Positions 24,701 to 31,232 of a DNA stretch of 41,547 nt are shown here, one piece after another. The notes under the pieces are model-generated. The model was given only the letters and a program-made list of their open reading frames with translations. It did not search any database and was not told the DNA's origin. This DNA comes from Candidatus Binatia bacterium. GTDB taxonomy: Bacteria > Desulfobacterota > Binatia > UBA9968 > JAJDTQ01. The stretch is taken from the NCBI GenBank assembly GCA_022824205.1, contig JAJEAI010000159.1, positions 1 through 41,547 of the forward strand, read 5' to 3'. The translations under genes were made by a program, and so were the position numbers. The first letter of the stretch is position 1. Every line of letters begins with the position of its first letter.

Positions 24701-24844
24701 GAGCACGGTACGCGAGAGTATCGAGCAGGTGCGCGGGCACGCGTGGCCTCGTCCCTGACGTTGGCCCTCCAGGGTACGCAGCGCAGGCAGCCGCACGATC
24801 CAGTGGAGCACGGTTTCACGTTGCGGGCCTCGGTCCACTGGTAG
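21740..24844 (+). CDS. Autotransporter with four 132-residue repeats
   Basis: A 1034-residue type V secreted protein. A signal peptide ends near GPHGQAHAQT (about residue 38). Four tandem units of exactly 132 residues form the passenger (nt 21869-23452). Each holds AMRWWNTLNAEQMVAALFGD or a close variant, a helix with AAKKMYADLD, then IYGDGGHDSVGAWWETLNCE, LMRVAAGDGNTHDP and YCAHYPGSG. The two cysteines per unit could form a disulfide. A linker helix (RIRRVARVLVPAVARVMLSS) leads to a C-terminal autotransporter beta-barrel of about 300 residues ending in ASVHW. I chose the ATG at 21740 because AGGA lies upstream and the signal peptide then starts properly; a TTG at 21689 would add 17 residues. 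The repeat has no function I know. The EutA-like gene follows after 29 bp. Confidence 0.85.
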   Translation: MQLRNRQIRQGIGFLAHFMFLALLTVLALGPHGQAHAQTEPTPDNAMAMRWWNTLNAEQMVAALFGDSATADEQTAAKKMYAGLDANTKRLVNEAAEDIYGDGGHDSVGAWWETLNCELMRVAAGDGNTHDPGSPYCAHYPGSGAAKLLGATQKAHVDTVGQALLGRSDPGLFVPDNDMAMRWWNTLNADQMVAALFGDSATADQQTAAKKMYADLDPSTRELVHDATSAIYGDGGHDSVGAWWETLNCELMRVAAGDGNTHDPSSPYCAHYPGSGAATLLGAMQKDHVDTVGQALLDRSDPGVFPPDNAMAMRWWNTLNAEQMVAALFGDNATADQQTAAKKMYAELDPETKKLVHDATYAIYGDGGHDSVGAWWETLNCELMRVAAGDGNTHDPNSPYCAHYPGSGHARILGDEQKDHVDTVGQALLDRSDPGLFVPDNDMAMRWWNTLNAEQMVAALFGDNATTDQQTAAKKMYADLDPPTRELVNDAAAEIYGDGGHDSVGAWWETLNCELMRVAAGDGNTHDPSSPYCAHYPGSGAAKLLGAMQKTHVDTVGMALLDRSDPGVFPPVGERIRRVARVLVPAVARVMLSSTMDAVSRRVDGRLSGSDVDAAGLNLAGAGNLPDALAFHGKAVQEGAGLARLLARSSLVLPLNGAGNPGGLTLWGSGDYRNVSGAGDGIDWEGNVVSGHLGSDVMLRRNLLAGLSLSYSKGAIDYTDRIGADPRQGEYNADLTSLNPYVGWMLDSGIKVWATAGHGWGKVKLTHEDSADEHASDLTQWSAVLGAAGTLYSSGDRAKGSETAVNLKGEGALARAEVHESDNMEEITSTVTRLRLALEGTHTRQLGAGAVLTPSLELGVLADGGDGQTGTGVEIGGGVKFMEASLGLTVEGRGRALLGHGGDAEEWSVGGALRLDPGVRGQGWSLGIEPSWGLSQRGMEDLWQQGLSTTEDRSADTAMRVAGELGYNVAAFGGRGRMTPYAGFLVSEHGTREYRAGARARVASSLTLALQGTQRRQPHDPVEHGFTLRASVHW
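21869..23452 (+). repeat. Four in-frame 396-bp tandem repeats
   Basis: Units begin at 21869, 22265, 22661 and 23057, each exactly 396 bp. Units 1 and 3 share features (DNAMAM, then LDxxTKxLV), and units 2 and 4 share others (DNDMAM, YADLDPxTRELV). The unit ends alternate LFVPDN / VFPPDN. This pattern points to duplication of a two-unit block. Confidence 0.95.
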
Positions 24845-24873
24845 TATTCACCGCACCGGGATATCCTCGGCCC

Positions 24874-26382
24874 ATGCACGACATTGGGGACGAACACGAT
24901 CACGACGGCGCCCTGGAGGAAGAGGAAGACCATCCGCTCTGGAAGCTCGACACCATCACGCTGACCAGCGTCGGCATCGACGTGGGCACGGCCACGTCCC
25001 AGATCCTGTTCTCGCGCCTGGTGCTCCGCCGCCTGGGACGAGAGTTGTCCAGCCGTTTCGTGGTGACGGACAGGGAGACGCTCTATCTCTCCCCCATCCG
25101 CTTCACCCCCTACACCGCCAACCGCGAACGCATCGACGACGAGGCCCTGGGCCGGCTCGTGGACGAAGCGTACGACGCCGCGGGGCTCACGCCGGATGAC
25201 GTGAACACCGGCGCCATCATCCTCACGGGGGAAGCGATCCGCCGGGACAACGCACGGGCCATCGCCGACCTCTTCGCCGACCAGCGCGGCGCCTTCGTCT
25301 GCGCCACCGCCGGCCACAACTTCGAAGCCCTGCTGGCGGCCCACGGCTCGGGCGCCGTGGCCTTTTCCGCGGAGCAGAATTGCCGCGTCCTCAACATCGA
25401 CATCGGCGGCGGTACCACCAAACTGGCCTTGGCCGAAGGCGGACGAGTGCTCGGCACTGGGGCGTTTCATGTCGGCGGGAGGCTCCTCGCCACCGGCGGC
25501 GACGGCGCCATCACGGTGCTGGAGCCTGGCGGCAAGACCCTGGCGAGTCACGTGGGGCTCGACTGGAATGCGGGAGACCGGGCGAATGCCGGCGACATCG
25601 AACGCCTGGCCGACCACATGGCGCAGGTGGTGTTGACCCTGGCCGGCGGCCGTGAGTCCGGCTCCGAGCTGAAGCCGCTGTGGCTGACGCCGCCCCTGGA
25701 CGGGGGCCGCGATTGCGACGCGGTGGTCTTCTCCGGGGGCGTCGGCGAATACGTCTACGGGAACGAAGGCGAGTCCTACGGAGACCTCGGCGCGCCGCTG
25801 GGACGGGCGTTGCGGCGGCGCATCGACGACGGTGAACTGCGCGGTAGCCTCGTGAGCGCGCGCGAGTGTATCCGCGCCACGGTCATGGGCGCCGCGCAGC
25901 ATACCGTGCAGGTGTCCGGCAACACCATCTACCGTTCCGGCGACGGCCTGCTTCCGCGCAAGAACCTCCAGGTACTGCGTCCACCCGTCGACCTTGACGG
26001 CGACATCGACTCGGACGACATGGCACGGACCATCCGAGGCCACTTCCAGACCTTCGACCTGGAAGAGGGTGACGCCGAGGTGGCCCTCGTGTTCGCGTGG
26101 GAGGGACCGCCCGCGGCCATTCGCATCGGCGCGTTCTGCCGCGGGCTCCTGGAAGGCCTGCCGCGGACCGTGGCGCGGGAACAGCCCATCTACCTGGTGT
26201 TCGACCACGACATGGCCGGCCTCGTGGGCACCATCCTCAAGCAGGACTTCGGCCTCGCGGGCGACGTGCTGGCACTGGACGGCATCACGCTCCGCGACTT
26301 CGACTTCATCGACCTGGGCCGGGTGCTGGAGCCGTCGGGCACAGTGCCGGTGACCATCAAGTCGCTGGTGTTCCGATTCTAG
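24874..26382 (+). CDS. eutA: EutA-like ethanolamine ammonia-lyase reactivase
   Basis: A 502-residue member of the EutA family, the chaperone that uses ATP to exchange damaged cobalamin in ethanolamine ammonia-lyase (EutBC). The actin-like ATPase motifs are present: SVGIDVGTATSQILFSRL (about residues 32-49), GAIILTGEA (about 111-119), NIDIGGGTTKLALAEGGRV (about 174-192) with VGGRL after it, and VVFSGGVGEYVYG (about 286-298). The ending GTVPVTIKSLVFRF matches the EutA C-terminus. The first 25 residues form an acidic, His-containing tail (DEHDHDGALEEEEDH) absent from the E. coli protein (467 residues). No clear ribosome site precedes the ATG. No EutB, EutC or other cobalamin enzyme is in this window, so its client lies elsewhere or is different. 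Confidence 0.88.
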   Translation: MHDIGDEHDHDGALEEEEDHPLWKLDTITLTSVGIDVGTATSQILFSRLVLRRLGRELSSRFVVTDRETLYLSPIRFTPYTANRERIDDEALGRLVDEAYDAAGLTPDDVNTGAIILTGEAIRRDNARAIADLFADQRGAFVCATAGHNFEALLAAHGSGAVAFSAEQNCRVLNIDIGGGTTKLALAEGGRVLGTGAFHVGGRLLATGGDGAITVLEPGGKTLASHVGLDWNAGDRANAGDIERLADHMAQVVLTLAGGRESGSELKPLWLTPPLDGGRDCDAVVFSGGVGEYVYGNEGESYGDLGAPLGRALRRRIDDGELRGSLVSARECIRATVMGAAQHTVQVSGNTIYRSGDGLLPRKNLQVLRPPVDLDGDIDSDDMARTIRGHFQTFDLEEGDAEVALVFAWEGPPAAIRIGAFCRGLLEGLPRTVAREQPIYLVFDHDMAGLVGTILKQDFGLAGDVLALDGITLRDFDFIDLGRVLEPSGTVPVTIKSLVFRF

Positions 26383-26437
26383 TGCCCATGAGAGAACCGA
26401 CGCCCCGGAGCCGTCGTGAGACCCCTCCCCACTTTCC

Positions 26438-26710
26438 GTCATTCCCTGCACTCTCCGTCATACCCTGCACTCTCCGTCATACCCGTCCCCACTCTCCGTC
26501 ATTCCCGCGAAAGCGGGAATCCAGGCGGGGTGGGGCCTGGGGCAATGGGGCCGCCACACCACCACCCCTGGATTCCCGCTTTCGCGGGAATGACGGAGAG
26601 TGGGGACGGGTACGACGGAGAGCCGGGACAGGTACGACGGAGAGCGGGGACGGGTATGACGGAGAGCGGGGACGGGTACGACGGAGAGCGGGCCGGGAAT
26701 GACGGAAAGA
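26438..26710. repeat. REP-like cluster: 46-bp inverted repeat plus 22-bp tandem repeats
   Basis: A perfect 46-bp inverted repeat (26480-26525 and 26567-26612) carries the CATTCCCGCGAAAGCGGGAA palindrome in each arm, with a 41-bp centre. From 26592 the arm sequence continues as tandem 22-bp units GACGGAGAGCGGGGACGGGT plus two bases (starting 26592, 26614, 26636, 26658, then a shortened one at 26680). Mirror-image degenerate units with CTCTCCGTCAT lie to the left from about 26438. No coding capacity is credible. It fills the 400 bp between eutA and the enoyl-CoA hydratase gene. Confidence 0.85.
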
Positions 26711-26732
26711 GGCGTCATTGCCTTGGGACTGT

Positions 26733-26764
26733 TGACACGGCCTGGAAGGCAGCAATCCAGCGGT
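26733..26764. repeat. Fragment of a GACAC-GCCTGGAA repeat
   Basis: TTGACACGGCCTGGAAGGC and CAATCCAG here resemble the reverse complement of the repeat edge at 31123-31151 (GACACTGCCTGGAAAGCGGG and AATCCAGG). It lies just before the ribosome site of the enoyl-CoA hydratase gene. Confidence 0.45.
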
Positions 26765-26786
26765 AGTGCGGGTGCCGGAGGATACG

Positions 26787-27551
26787 ATGTCAGGAATTTT
26801 TCTGGAAAAGACCGGCGGGGTCGCTTCCGTGGTCATTGACCGGCCGCCTCTGAACGTGCTCAATCTCGCGTTGCTGCGCGATCTGCGCCAGGTCCTGGAC
26901 ACATTGGACGGGGATGACGGCGTGGAACTCGTGGAGATCAGCGGCGCGGGCGAACGCGCGTTCTCGGCGGGCGTGGACGTGAAAGACCACACGCGGACGC
27001 AGGTGCCGGAGATGCTCGACCTCGTGCACGGCGTCATCCGGAAGCTCATGAGCCTGCGGCAGCCCACCATCGCGGTGGTGGACGGCGTTTGTCTGGGCGG
27101 GGGCTGCGAGTTGGCGTCGGTCTGCGACCTGGTGCTCGCGTCCGAGGAGAGTTCGTTCGCCACCCCCGAGATCACCGTGGGCTGTTTCCCGCCGGTGGCG
27201 CTGGCGCGCTTCTCGTCGCAGATCGGCTACCACCGGGCCGCCGAGATGATCCTCACCGGCCGCCGGCTTTCGGCCCACGAAGCCGCGTCCATCGGGCTCG
27301 TGAACCGGGTCGTGCCGCGCCCCCAGCTCGCCGAAGCGATCGAGGCCCTGCGGGGCGAGCTGCTTGACAAGAGCCGCGCGGTGCTGCGCATCACCCTGAG
27401 AGGGCTCCGGGAAATTGGACTCAAGGATCTCTCCGCCGCACTCACACGCTCCGAGGAAATCTACCTCCAGGAACTGCTGGAAACCGAGGACGTCGAGGAA
27501 GGCGTCAGGGCATTCGTGGAGAAGCGCGGGCCGCGGTGGTTACACCGGTAG
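26787..27551 (+). CDS. Enoyl-CoA hydratase/isomerase family protein
   Basis: A 254-residue crotonase-fold protein. The start ATG at 26787 follows GGAGGA. The oxyanion-hole segments are GERAFSAGVDVKDHT (about residues 55-69) and VVDGVCLGGGCELASVCDLV (about 94-113). The C-terminal trimerisation region follows SSIGLVNRVV-like sequence near 170. The combination PPLNVLNLALL, FSAGVDVKDHT and VGCFPPVALARF is closer to cyclohexa-1,5-dienecarbonyl-CoA hydratases (Dch) than to generic crotonases. Dch belongs to anaerobic benzoyl-CoA degradation, but no other gene of that pathway is in the window, so I give only the family. The two glutamates of classical enoyl-CoA hydratase are not both obvious. It is separated from eutA by the repeat cluster and converges with the downstream ATPase gene. 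Confidence 0.85.
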   Translation: MSGIFLEKTGGVASVVIDRPPLNVLNLALLRDLRQVLDTLDGDDGVELVEISGAGERAFSAGVDVKDHTRTQVPEMLDLVHGVIRKLMSLRQPTIAVVDGVCLGGGCELASVCDLVLASEESSFATPEITVGCFPPVALARFSSQIGYHRAAEMILTGRRLSAHEAASIGLVNRVVPRPQLAEAIEALRGELLDKSRAVLRITLRGLREIGLKDLSAALTRSEEIYLQELLETEDVEEGVRAFVEKRGPRWLHR

Positions 27552-27665
27552 CACACGGGAAGTCGGCCCTGCTTCCGCGTTGCGGTGCCCGAAACTTCCT
27601 CGCGAAAAAGATTCCCCACTCGGCGGCGGCACGATCCCTTCGCTCCCTTGCCTTCGCCACAACGG

Positions 27666-29009
27666 TTACCGGCGGAAGCCCTGTTCCGGTTCGAGTATCC
27701 AAGCCCACGCGGGTTGCGCCGTGACGCCGTCGGGCAACGAGTCGGGAATGCCGTCACGGGTCAGGGTGAGCAGGCGCATGCCGGCATCGGGAAACTGCTT
27801 CCCCGCCGCCGTCAGGGCGCGCAGCTCCCGTTCCGCGGTGTCCGGTCCGGTCGCGTCGGCGCAGACCTGGATCAGTTCCCGTCGCCCGTCCGCCTCGCGG
27901 GCCAGGAAATCCACCTCATGGCCTTCGTGGGTGCGCACGTAGGCCACCTCACATCGGCGCCGCTCCAACTCGATGAGCACGGCGGTCTCCAACGCGTGAC
28001 CGATGTTGGCGCGGCCCGTGCGGTCGAAAACCGGAATGAGACCGGCGTCCACCGGATACGCCTTGCGCGGATTGACCATGCGCTGGCGTTCGGAGCCAGA
28101 CTCCATCCACACGATTCGCACCAGAAAGCAGTCTTCCAGGTAGGCCAGGAACTGGTGCACGGTGTCCCTGGAGATGGCGATGCCCTGGGACCTGAGGGCC
28201 GCGTGAAACTTCTCGACGCTGAACGACCCGCCCGCGTTCCCGAGCAACTGGCGCACCAGCCAGCGGAGGCCGGTGACGTTGCTGACGCTGTGACGCTCCA
28301 CGACGTCCCGGAGCACGGCGACATCCACGTAGTCGCGCAGCAATTGGTGTCGCGAAGCGGTGTCCAGTTCCTGGGCTTCCGGAAAGCCACCCGCCAGCAG
28401 CCAACCCGTGAATTCCCGTTCCAGACGCACGCGGTCTCCGCGAGCCGGAACGTCGCGGGGCGGTTCCAGGCCCCGATGGCGCAGCGCCTCGTCGAAGCCG
28501 AACGGGTGCATGAGCACCTGCCATGCCCGTCCGCGTAGCGCCGTGGCGATCTCGCGAGAGAGCAATGCCGCCGAAGAGCCGGTCACGAACACCTCCACGG
28601 CCTCCGTATCCAACAACCGGCGCACGAAGCGCTCCCAACCGGCAACCAACTGGATCTCGTCGAAGCACCACATGATGGACGAAGTGTCCGACTCCGTTGT
28701 CGAGAGTCTCTGCCGTTCGTCCAGGAGGAAGTCGAGATGCCTACCTTCCAGGCCCGAGAGCCGTTCGTCCTCGAACGAAACGAAGGGCGTGCTGGTCGCG
28801 GAAGCGCCCGCTACCCTGAACTCCCGCCGGAGTTGGTGCAGGAACGTGGTCTTGCCGGCGCGGCGCATGCCCACCACCGCGGTCGCCTTGCCCGGAAACC
28901 GCAACCGTCCGCGCACTCGGCGCGGAGTGTGGTCCGGAGGCGGTACCCGCAATGAACCGGCAAGCTGTTCGCTGAGCACTTGCCGAAAGGTGGTCGGGAG
29001 TCCTTCCAA
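27666..29009 (-). CDS. AAA_14/DUF4143 ATPase, intact
   Basis: A full-length 447-residue DUF4143 family ATPase. Walker A is AVVGMRRAGKTTFLHQL at about residues 43-59 and Walker B is SIMWCFDEIQLVAGWERF at about 110-127, followed by EVFVTGSSAALLS and ALRGRAW. The DUF4143 part contains LLRDYVDVAVLRDVVERH (about 225-242), a winged helix, and the late nuclease-like strand pair HEVDFLAREADGRRELIQVC (about 365-384). Such proteins are common in bacteria and archaea, with unproven roles; some behave like toxin or defence elements. The start is a TTG at 29009 with AAGGAG at normal distance, and that ribosome site is inside a palindrome (see 29011-29100). This is the only one of four family members in the window with an intact P-loop. 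Confidence 0.82.
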   Translation of the reverse strand: MEGLPTTFRQVLSEQLAGSLRVPPPDHTPRRVRGRLRFPGKATAVVGMRRAGKTTFLHQLRREFRVAGASATSTPFVSFEDERLSGLEGRHLDFLLDERQRLSTTESDTSSIMWCFDEIQLVAGWERFVRRLLDTEAVEVFVTGSSAALLSREIATALRGRAWQVLMHPFGFDEALRHRGLEPPRDVPARGDRVRLEREFTGWLLAGGFPEAQELDTASRHQLLRDYVDVAVLRDVVERHSVSNVTGLRWLVRQLLGNAGGSFSVEKFHAALRSQGIAISRDTVHQFLAYLEDCFLVRIVWMESGSERQRMVNPRKAYPVDAGLIPVFDRTGRANIGHALETAVLIELERRRCEVAYVRTHEGHEVDFLAREADGRRELIQVCADATGPDTAERELRALTAAGKQFPDAGMRLLTLTRDGIPDSLPDGVTAQPAWAWILEPEQGFRR

Positions 29010-29010
29010 G

Positions 29011-29100
29011 CCAGTTTCTCCTTATGCAAAGGAGAAGTTAGCACTAAATTCTCCTTATGCGAAGGAGAAATCAGCATAGATTCCTCCTTGTCAGGAGGCG
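29011..29100 (-). promoter_or_regulatory. Three hairpins before the ATPase gene, one holding its ribosome site
   Basis: Three palindromes lie 32-33 bp apart: TTCTCCTTATGCAAAGGAGAA and TTCTCCTTATGCGAAGGAGA (two neighbours, about 29016-29068), and CCTCCTTGTCAGGAGG (about 29082-29097). In the leftward mRNA, each second arm is a Shine-Dalgarno sequence (AAGGAG or AAGGAGG). The hairpin nearest the gene contains the AAGGAG of the TTG start at 29009, so folding would hide it. The far one places AAGGAGG five bases before an ATG at 29079 that opens an overlapping out-of-frame short ORF. Confidence 0.55.
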
Positions 29101-29112
29101 AAATCGAGATAA

Positions 29113-30096
29113 TCAGGCAGGTTGGCTCGCCAAAGTCCGATGCACGGCTGCCACGACCCGTTCCTTGTCCGGGACGAAGAAGTTCTCCAGTGGCGGCGCG
29201 CACGGCACCGGGGCGTTGGGGGCGGCGACCCGAAGGATGGGGCTGTCGAGGTAGTAGAGGGCTTGTTCCTGCACGCGCGCGGCCACTTCGGCGCCCACCC
29301 CGCCCTGCTCCACGGCCTCGTGCACGACGATGAGCCGCGAGGTCTTCCTGACGGAGTTCACGAGGGTTTCGACGTCCAGCGGCACGAGGCTCCGGAGATC
29401 GACGACCTCCACGGATATCCCTTCCGCGGCCAGGGCCTCCGCCGCCTCCCGGGCCGGCGCCACCATCCTGGAGACCGCGGCCACGGTGACGTCGGTTCCC
29501 GACCGGAGCACCGCCGCCCGGTCCATGGCCCGGCCGCTTCCGCCCTCCGGCACCTCGGCGCGGGTGAAGTAGAGACCCCGGTGCTCCACGAACAGCACCG
29601 GGTTGTCGTCCCGGATGGCGTCGCGCATGAGGCTGTCGGCGTCGGCCGGATTCGACGGCATGACGACCTTGAGGCCGGGAACGTGCAGAAACCACGACTC
29701 GAGGCTCTGGGAGTGGTGCGCACCCATGTTTCCCTGGACGCCGCACTGCACGCGTACCGTGAGCGGCACCCTGAGTTGTCCGCCGGACATGTAGTGGAGC
29801 TTGGCCGCGTGGTTCACGAGCTGGTCCATGGCCAGCGTGATGAAGTCCACGAACATGATCTCCACCACCGGACGCAGCCCCGACAACGCCGCGCCGATGG
29901 CCACGCCCATGACCGTGCCTTCGCTGATGGGCGTGTTCACCACCCGGTGCGAGCCCAGCTCCTCGGCGATGCCCTGGGTGACCCCGAAGGGTCCCCCCAG
30001 CGCCACGTCCTCGCCGAAGACGTACACCGACGGGTCGTCCCGCATCTCCGCCAGCAGTCCCGAACGGATGGCTTCCAGGTAGCTCAGCTCCGGCAT
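29113..30096 (-). CDS. 2-oxoacid dehydrogenase E1 component, beta subunit
   Basis: A 327-residue transketolase-type beta subunit, as in pyruvate (PdhB) or acetoin (AcoB) dehydrogenase. Visible features are YVFGEDVALGGPFGVTQG (about residues 27-44), the thiamin-diphosphate side glutamate in NTPISEGTVMGVAIGAA, PVVEIMFVDFITLAMDQLVN (about 78-97), and the C-terminal transketolase domain with VEVVDLRSLVPLD and LIVVHEAVEQGGVGAEVA. It forms an alpha2beta2 E1 with the upstream gene. The ATG at 30096 has GAGG overlapping the alpha stop codon region; a GTG at 30102 adds two residues. No E2 acyltransferase or E3 follows: the next downstream gene is the DUF4143 ATPase. Substrate (pyruvate, acetoin or branched-chain oxoacid) is unresolved. 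Confidence 0.9.
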   Translation of the reverse strand: MPELSYLEAIRSGLLAEMRDDPSVYVFGEDVALGGPFGVTQGIAEELGSHRVVNTPISEGTVMGVAIGAALSGLRPVVEIMFVDFITLAMDQLVNHAAKLHYMSGGQLRVPLTVRVQCGVQGNMGAHHSQSLESWFLHVPGLKVVMPSNPADADSLMRDAIRDDNPVLFVEHRGLYFTRAEVPEGGSGRAMDRAAVLRSGTDVTVAAVSRMVAPAREAAEALAAEGISVEVVDLRSLVPLDVETLVNSVRKTSRLIVVHEAVEQGGVGAEVAARVQEQALYYLDSPILRVAAPNAPVPCAPPLENFFVPDKERVVAAVHRTLASQPA

Positions 30097-30103
30097 GTCC
30101 ACC

Positions 30104-31102
30104 TCACGCGCACACTTGCGTCGCGGTCTCCTCGGGCTCGGGCCAGGGAGACGACAGCGCGAACTCCGCGGCCGCGTCCACCAGGGCGCGCGCGTCGCTC
30201 TCCGCCTTCTCGAAGTCCCCGGCGGACGCGGCCCGGCGCCGCTTCAGCACCCGCGTGAAGCGCGCGATGGGGTCCTTCTTCTTCCAGTCGGCCAATTGCG
30301 ACAGCTCCCGGTACTTGCCCGGGTCGCCTTCGTAGTGGCCCCGGAGGCGGTAAGTCAGGCATTCGACGAAAGTCGGCCCCTTGCCCGCGCGGGCGTTGTC
30401 CACGGCCCGGCCCATGGCCTTGCGCACCGCCAGGATGTCGTTGCCGTCCACGGTGGCGCCGGGGATGCCGTAGGTGTTCGCGTGCTGTGCCAGCCGCTCC
30501 ACCTTGGTGTGGGCCGAGAGTGGCGTGAACTCGGCATAGCCGTTGTTCTCGCACACGAAGATCACCGGGAGTTGCCACAGGCTGGCGATGTTCAGGGACT
30601 CGTGAAAGGGTCCGGTCTGGCCCGCGCCGTCGCCGAAGAACACCACCGCCACCCGCCCGGCGCCCTTCTCCCGGGCGGCGAAGGCCGCGCCCAGCGCCAG
30701 GGGCACGGTGCCGCCCACCACGCCGCTGGCGGTGACGAACCCCGCTTCCGCGGCCACAATGTGCATGGACCCGCCCTTGCCGCGGCAGTAGCCGGTGAAG
30801 CGCCCGGCCAATTCCGCCATGAGCCGGTTCGGGTCCGCGCCCTTGGCGATGGCGTGCCCGTGGGAGCGGTGCCCGCCGTAGACCAGGTCGTCTGTGTCGA
30901 GCAGCCCGCATACACCGACCGCCACCGCCTCCTGCCCGATGCCGAGGTGCAGCAACCCGACGATCTCCCGCGCCGCATAGAGCGCCGACACCTTCTCCTC
31001 GAAGGCGCGGATCACCCACATGTGCCGGAGCAGCGACAGCAACTCGCTGCTGTCGTCGTGGCGGGTTGCGGGCTTCGCGCTTCCCTGTTTGGCTGCTTTC
31101 AT
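30104..31102 (-). CDS. 2-oxoacid dehydrogenase E1 component, alpha subunit
   Basis: A 332-residue alpha subunit. The N-terminal segment LLSLLRHMWVIRAFEEKV and LLHLGIGQEAVAVGV are typical. The thiamin-diphosphate motif runs from FFGDGAGQTGPFHESLNIAS (about residue 160 on) to VCENNGYAEFTP, and YRLRGHYEGDPGKYR carries the phosphorylation-loop-like region of the family. Sequence flavour is closer to acetoin dehydrogenase/PdhA of bacteria than to E. coli AceE. The frame is open to 31444, but upstream sequence is the menE end and a REP-type repeat, and the ATG at 31102 gives the right N-terminus; the ribosome site is weak. The gene stops within a few bases of the beta start, so the pair is coupled. 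It lies 130 bp after menE in the same direction. Confidence 0.9.
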   Translation of the reverse strand: MKAAKQGSAKPATRHDDSSELLSLLRHMWVIRAFEEKVSALYAAREIVGLLHLGIGQEAVAVGVCGLLDTDDLVYGGHRSHGHAIAKGADPNRLMAELAGRFTGYCRGKGGSMHIVAAEAGFVTASGVVGGTVPLALGAAFAAREKGAGRVAVVFFGDGAGQTGPFHESLNIASLWQLPVIFVCENNGYAEFTPLSAHTKVERLAQHANTYGIPGATVDGNDILAVRKAMGRAVDNARAGKGPTFVECLTYRLRGHYEGDPGKYRELSQLADWKKKDPIARFTRVLKRRRAASAGDFEKAESDARALVDAAAEFALSSPWPEPEETATQVCA

Positions 31103-31122
31103 GTTTTCTGCCCCACTCCGCC

Positions 31123-31202
31123 CCTGGATTCCCGCTTTCCAGGCAGTGTCAAAATTCATGCGGCACAGATCCCTCGAATCGTCATTCCCGCGGAAGCGGG
31201 AA
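31123..31202. repeat. REP-like repeat between menE and E1 alpha
   Basis: CCTGGATTCCCGCTTTCC opens the segment and GTCATTCCCGCGGAAGCGGG closes it, the two halves of the same REP family seen at 26480-26612, here with an unrelated spacer of about 40 bp. Confidence 0.65.
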
Positions 31203-31232
31203 GGACGTTGCGGAACTTCCTTGTCGACGTCC

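Noticed and set aside
26592..26700. A CRISPR-like array
   Set aside because: The 22-bp units are directly adjacent with no spacers, and the sequence derives from a REP hairpin. No cas gene is present.
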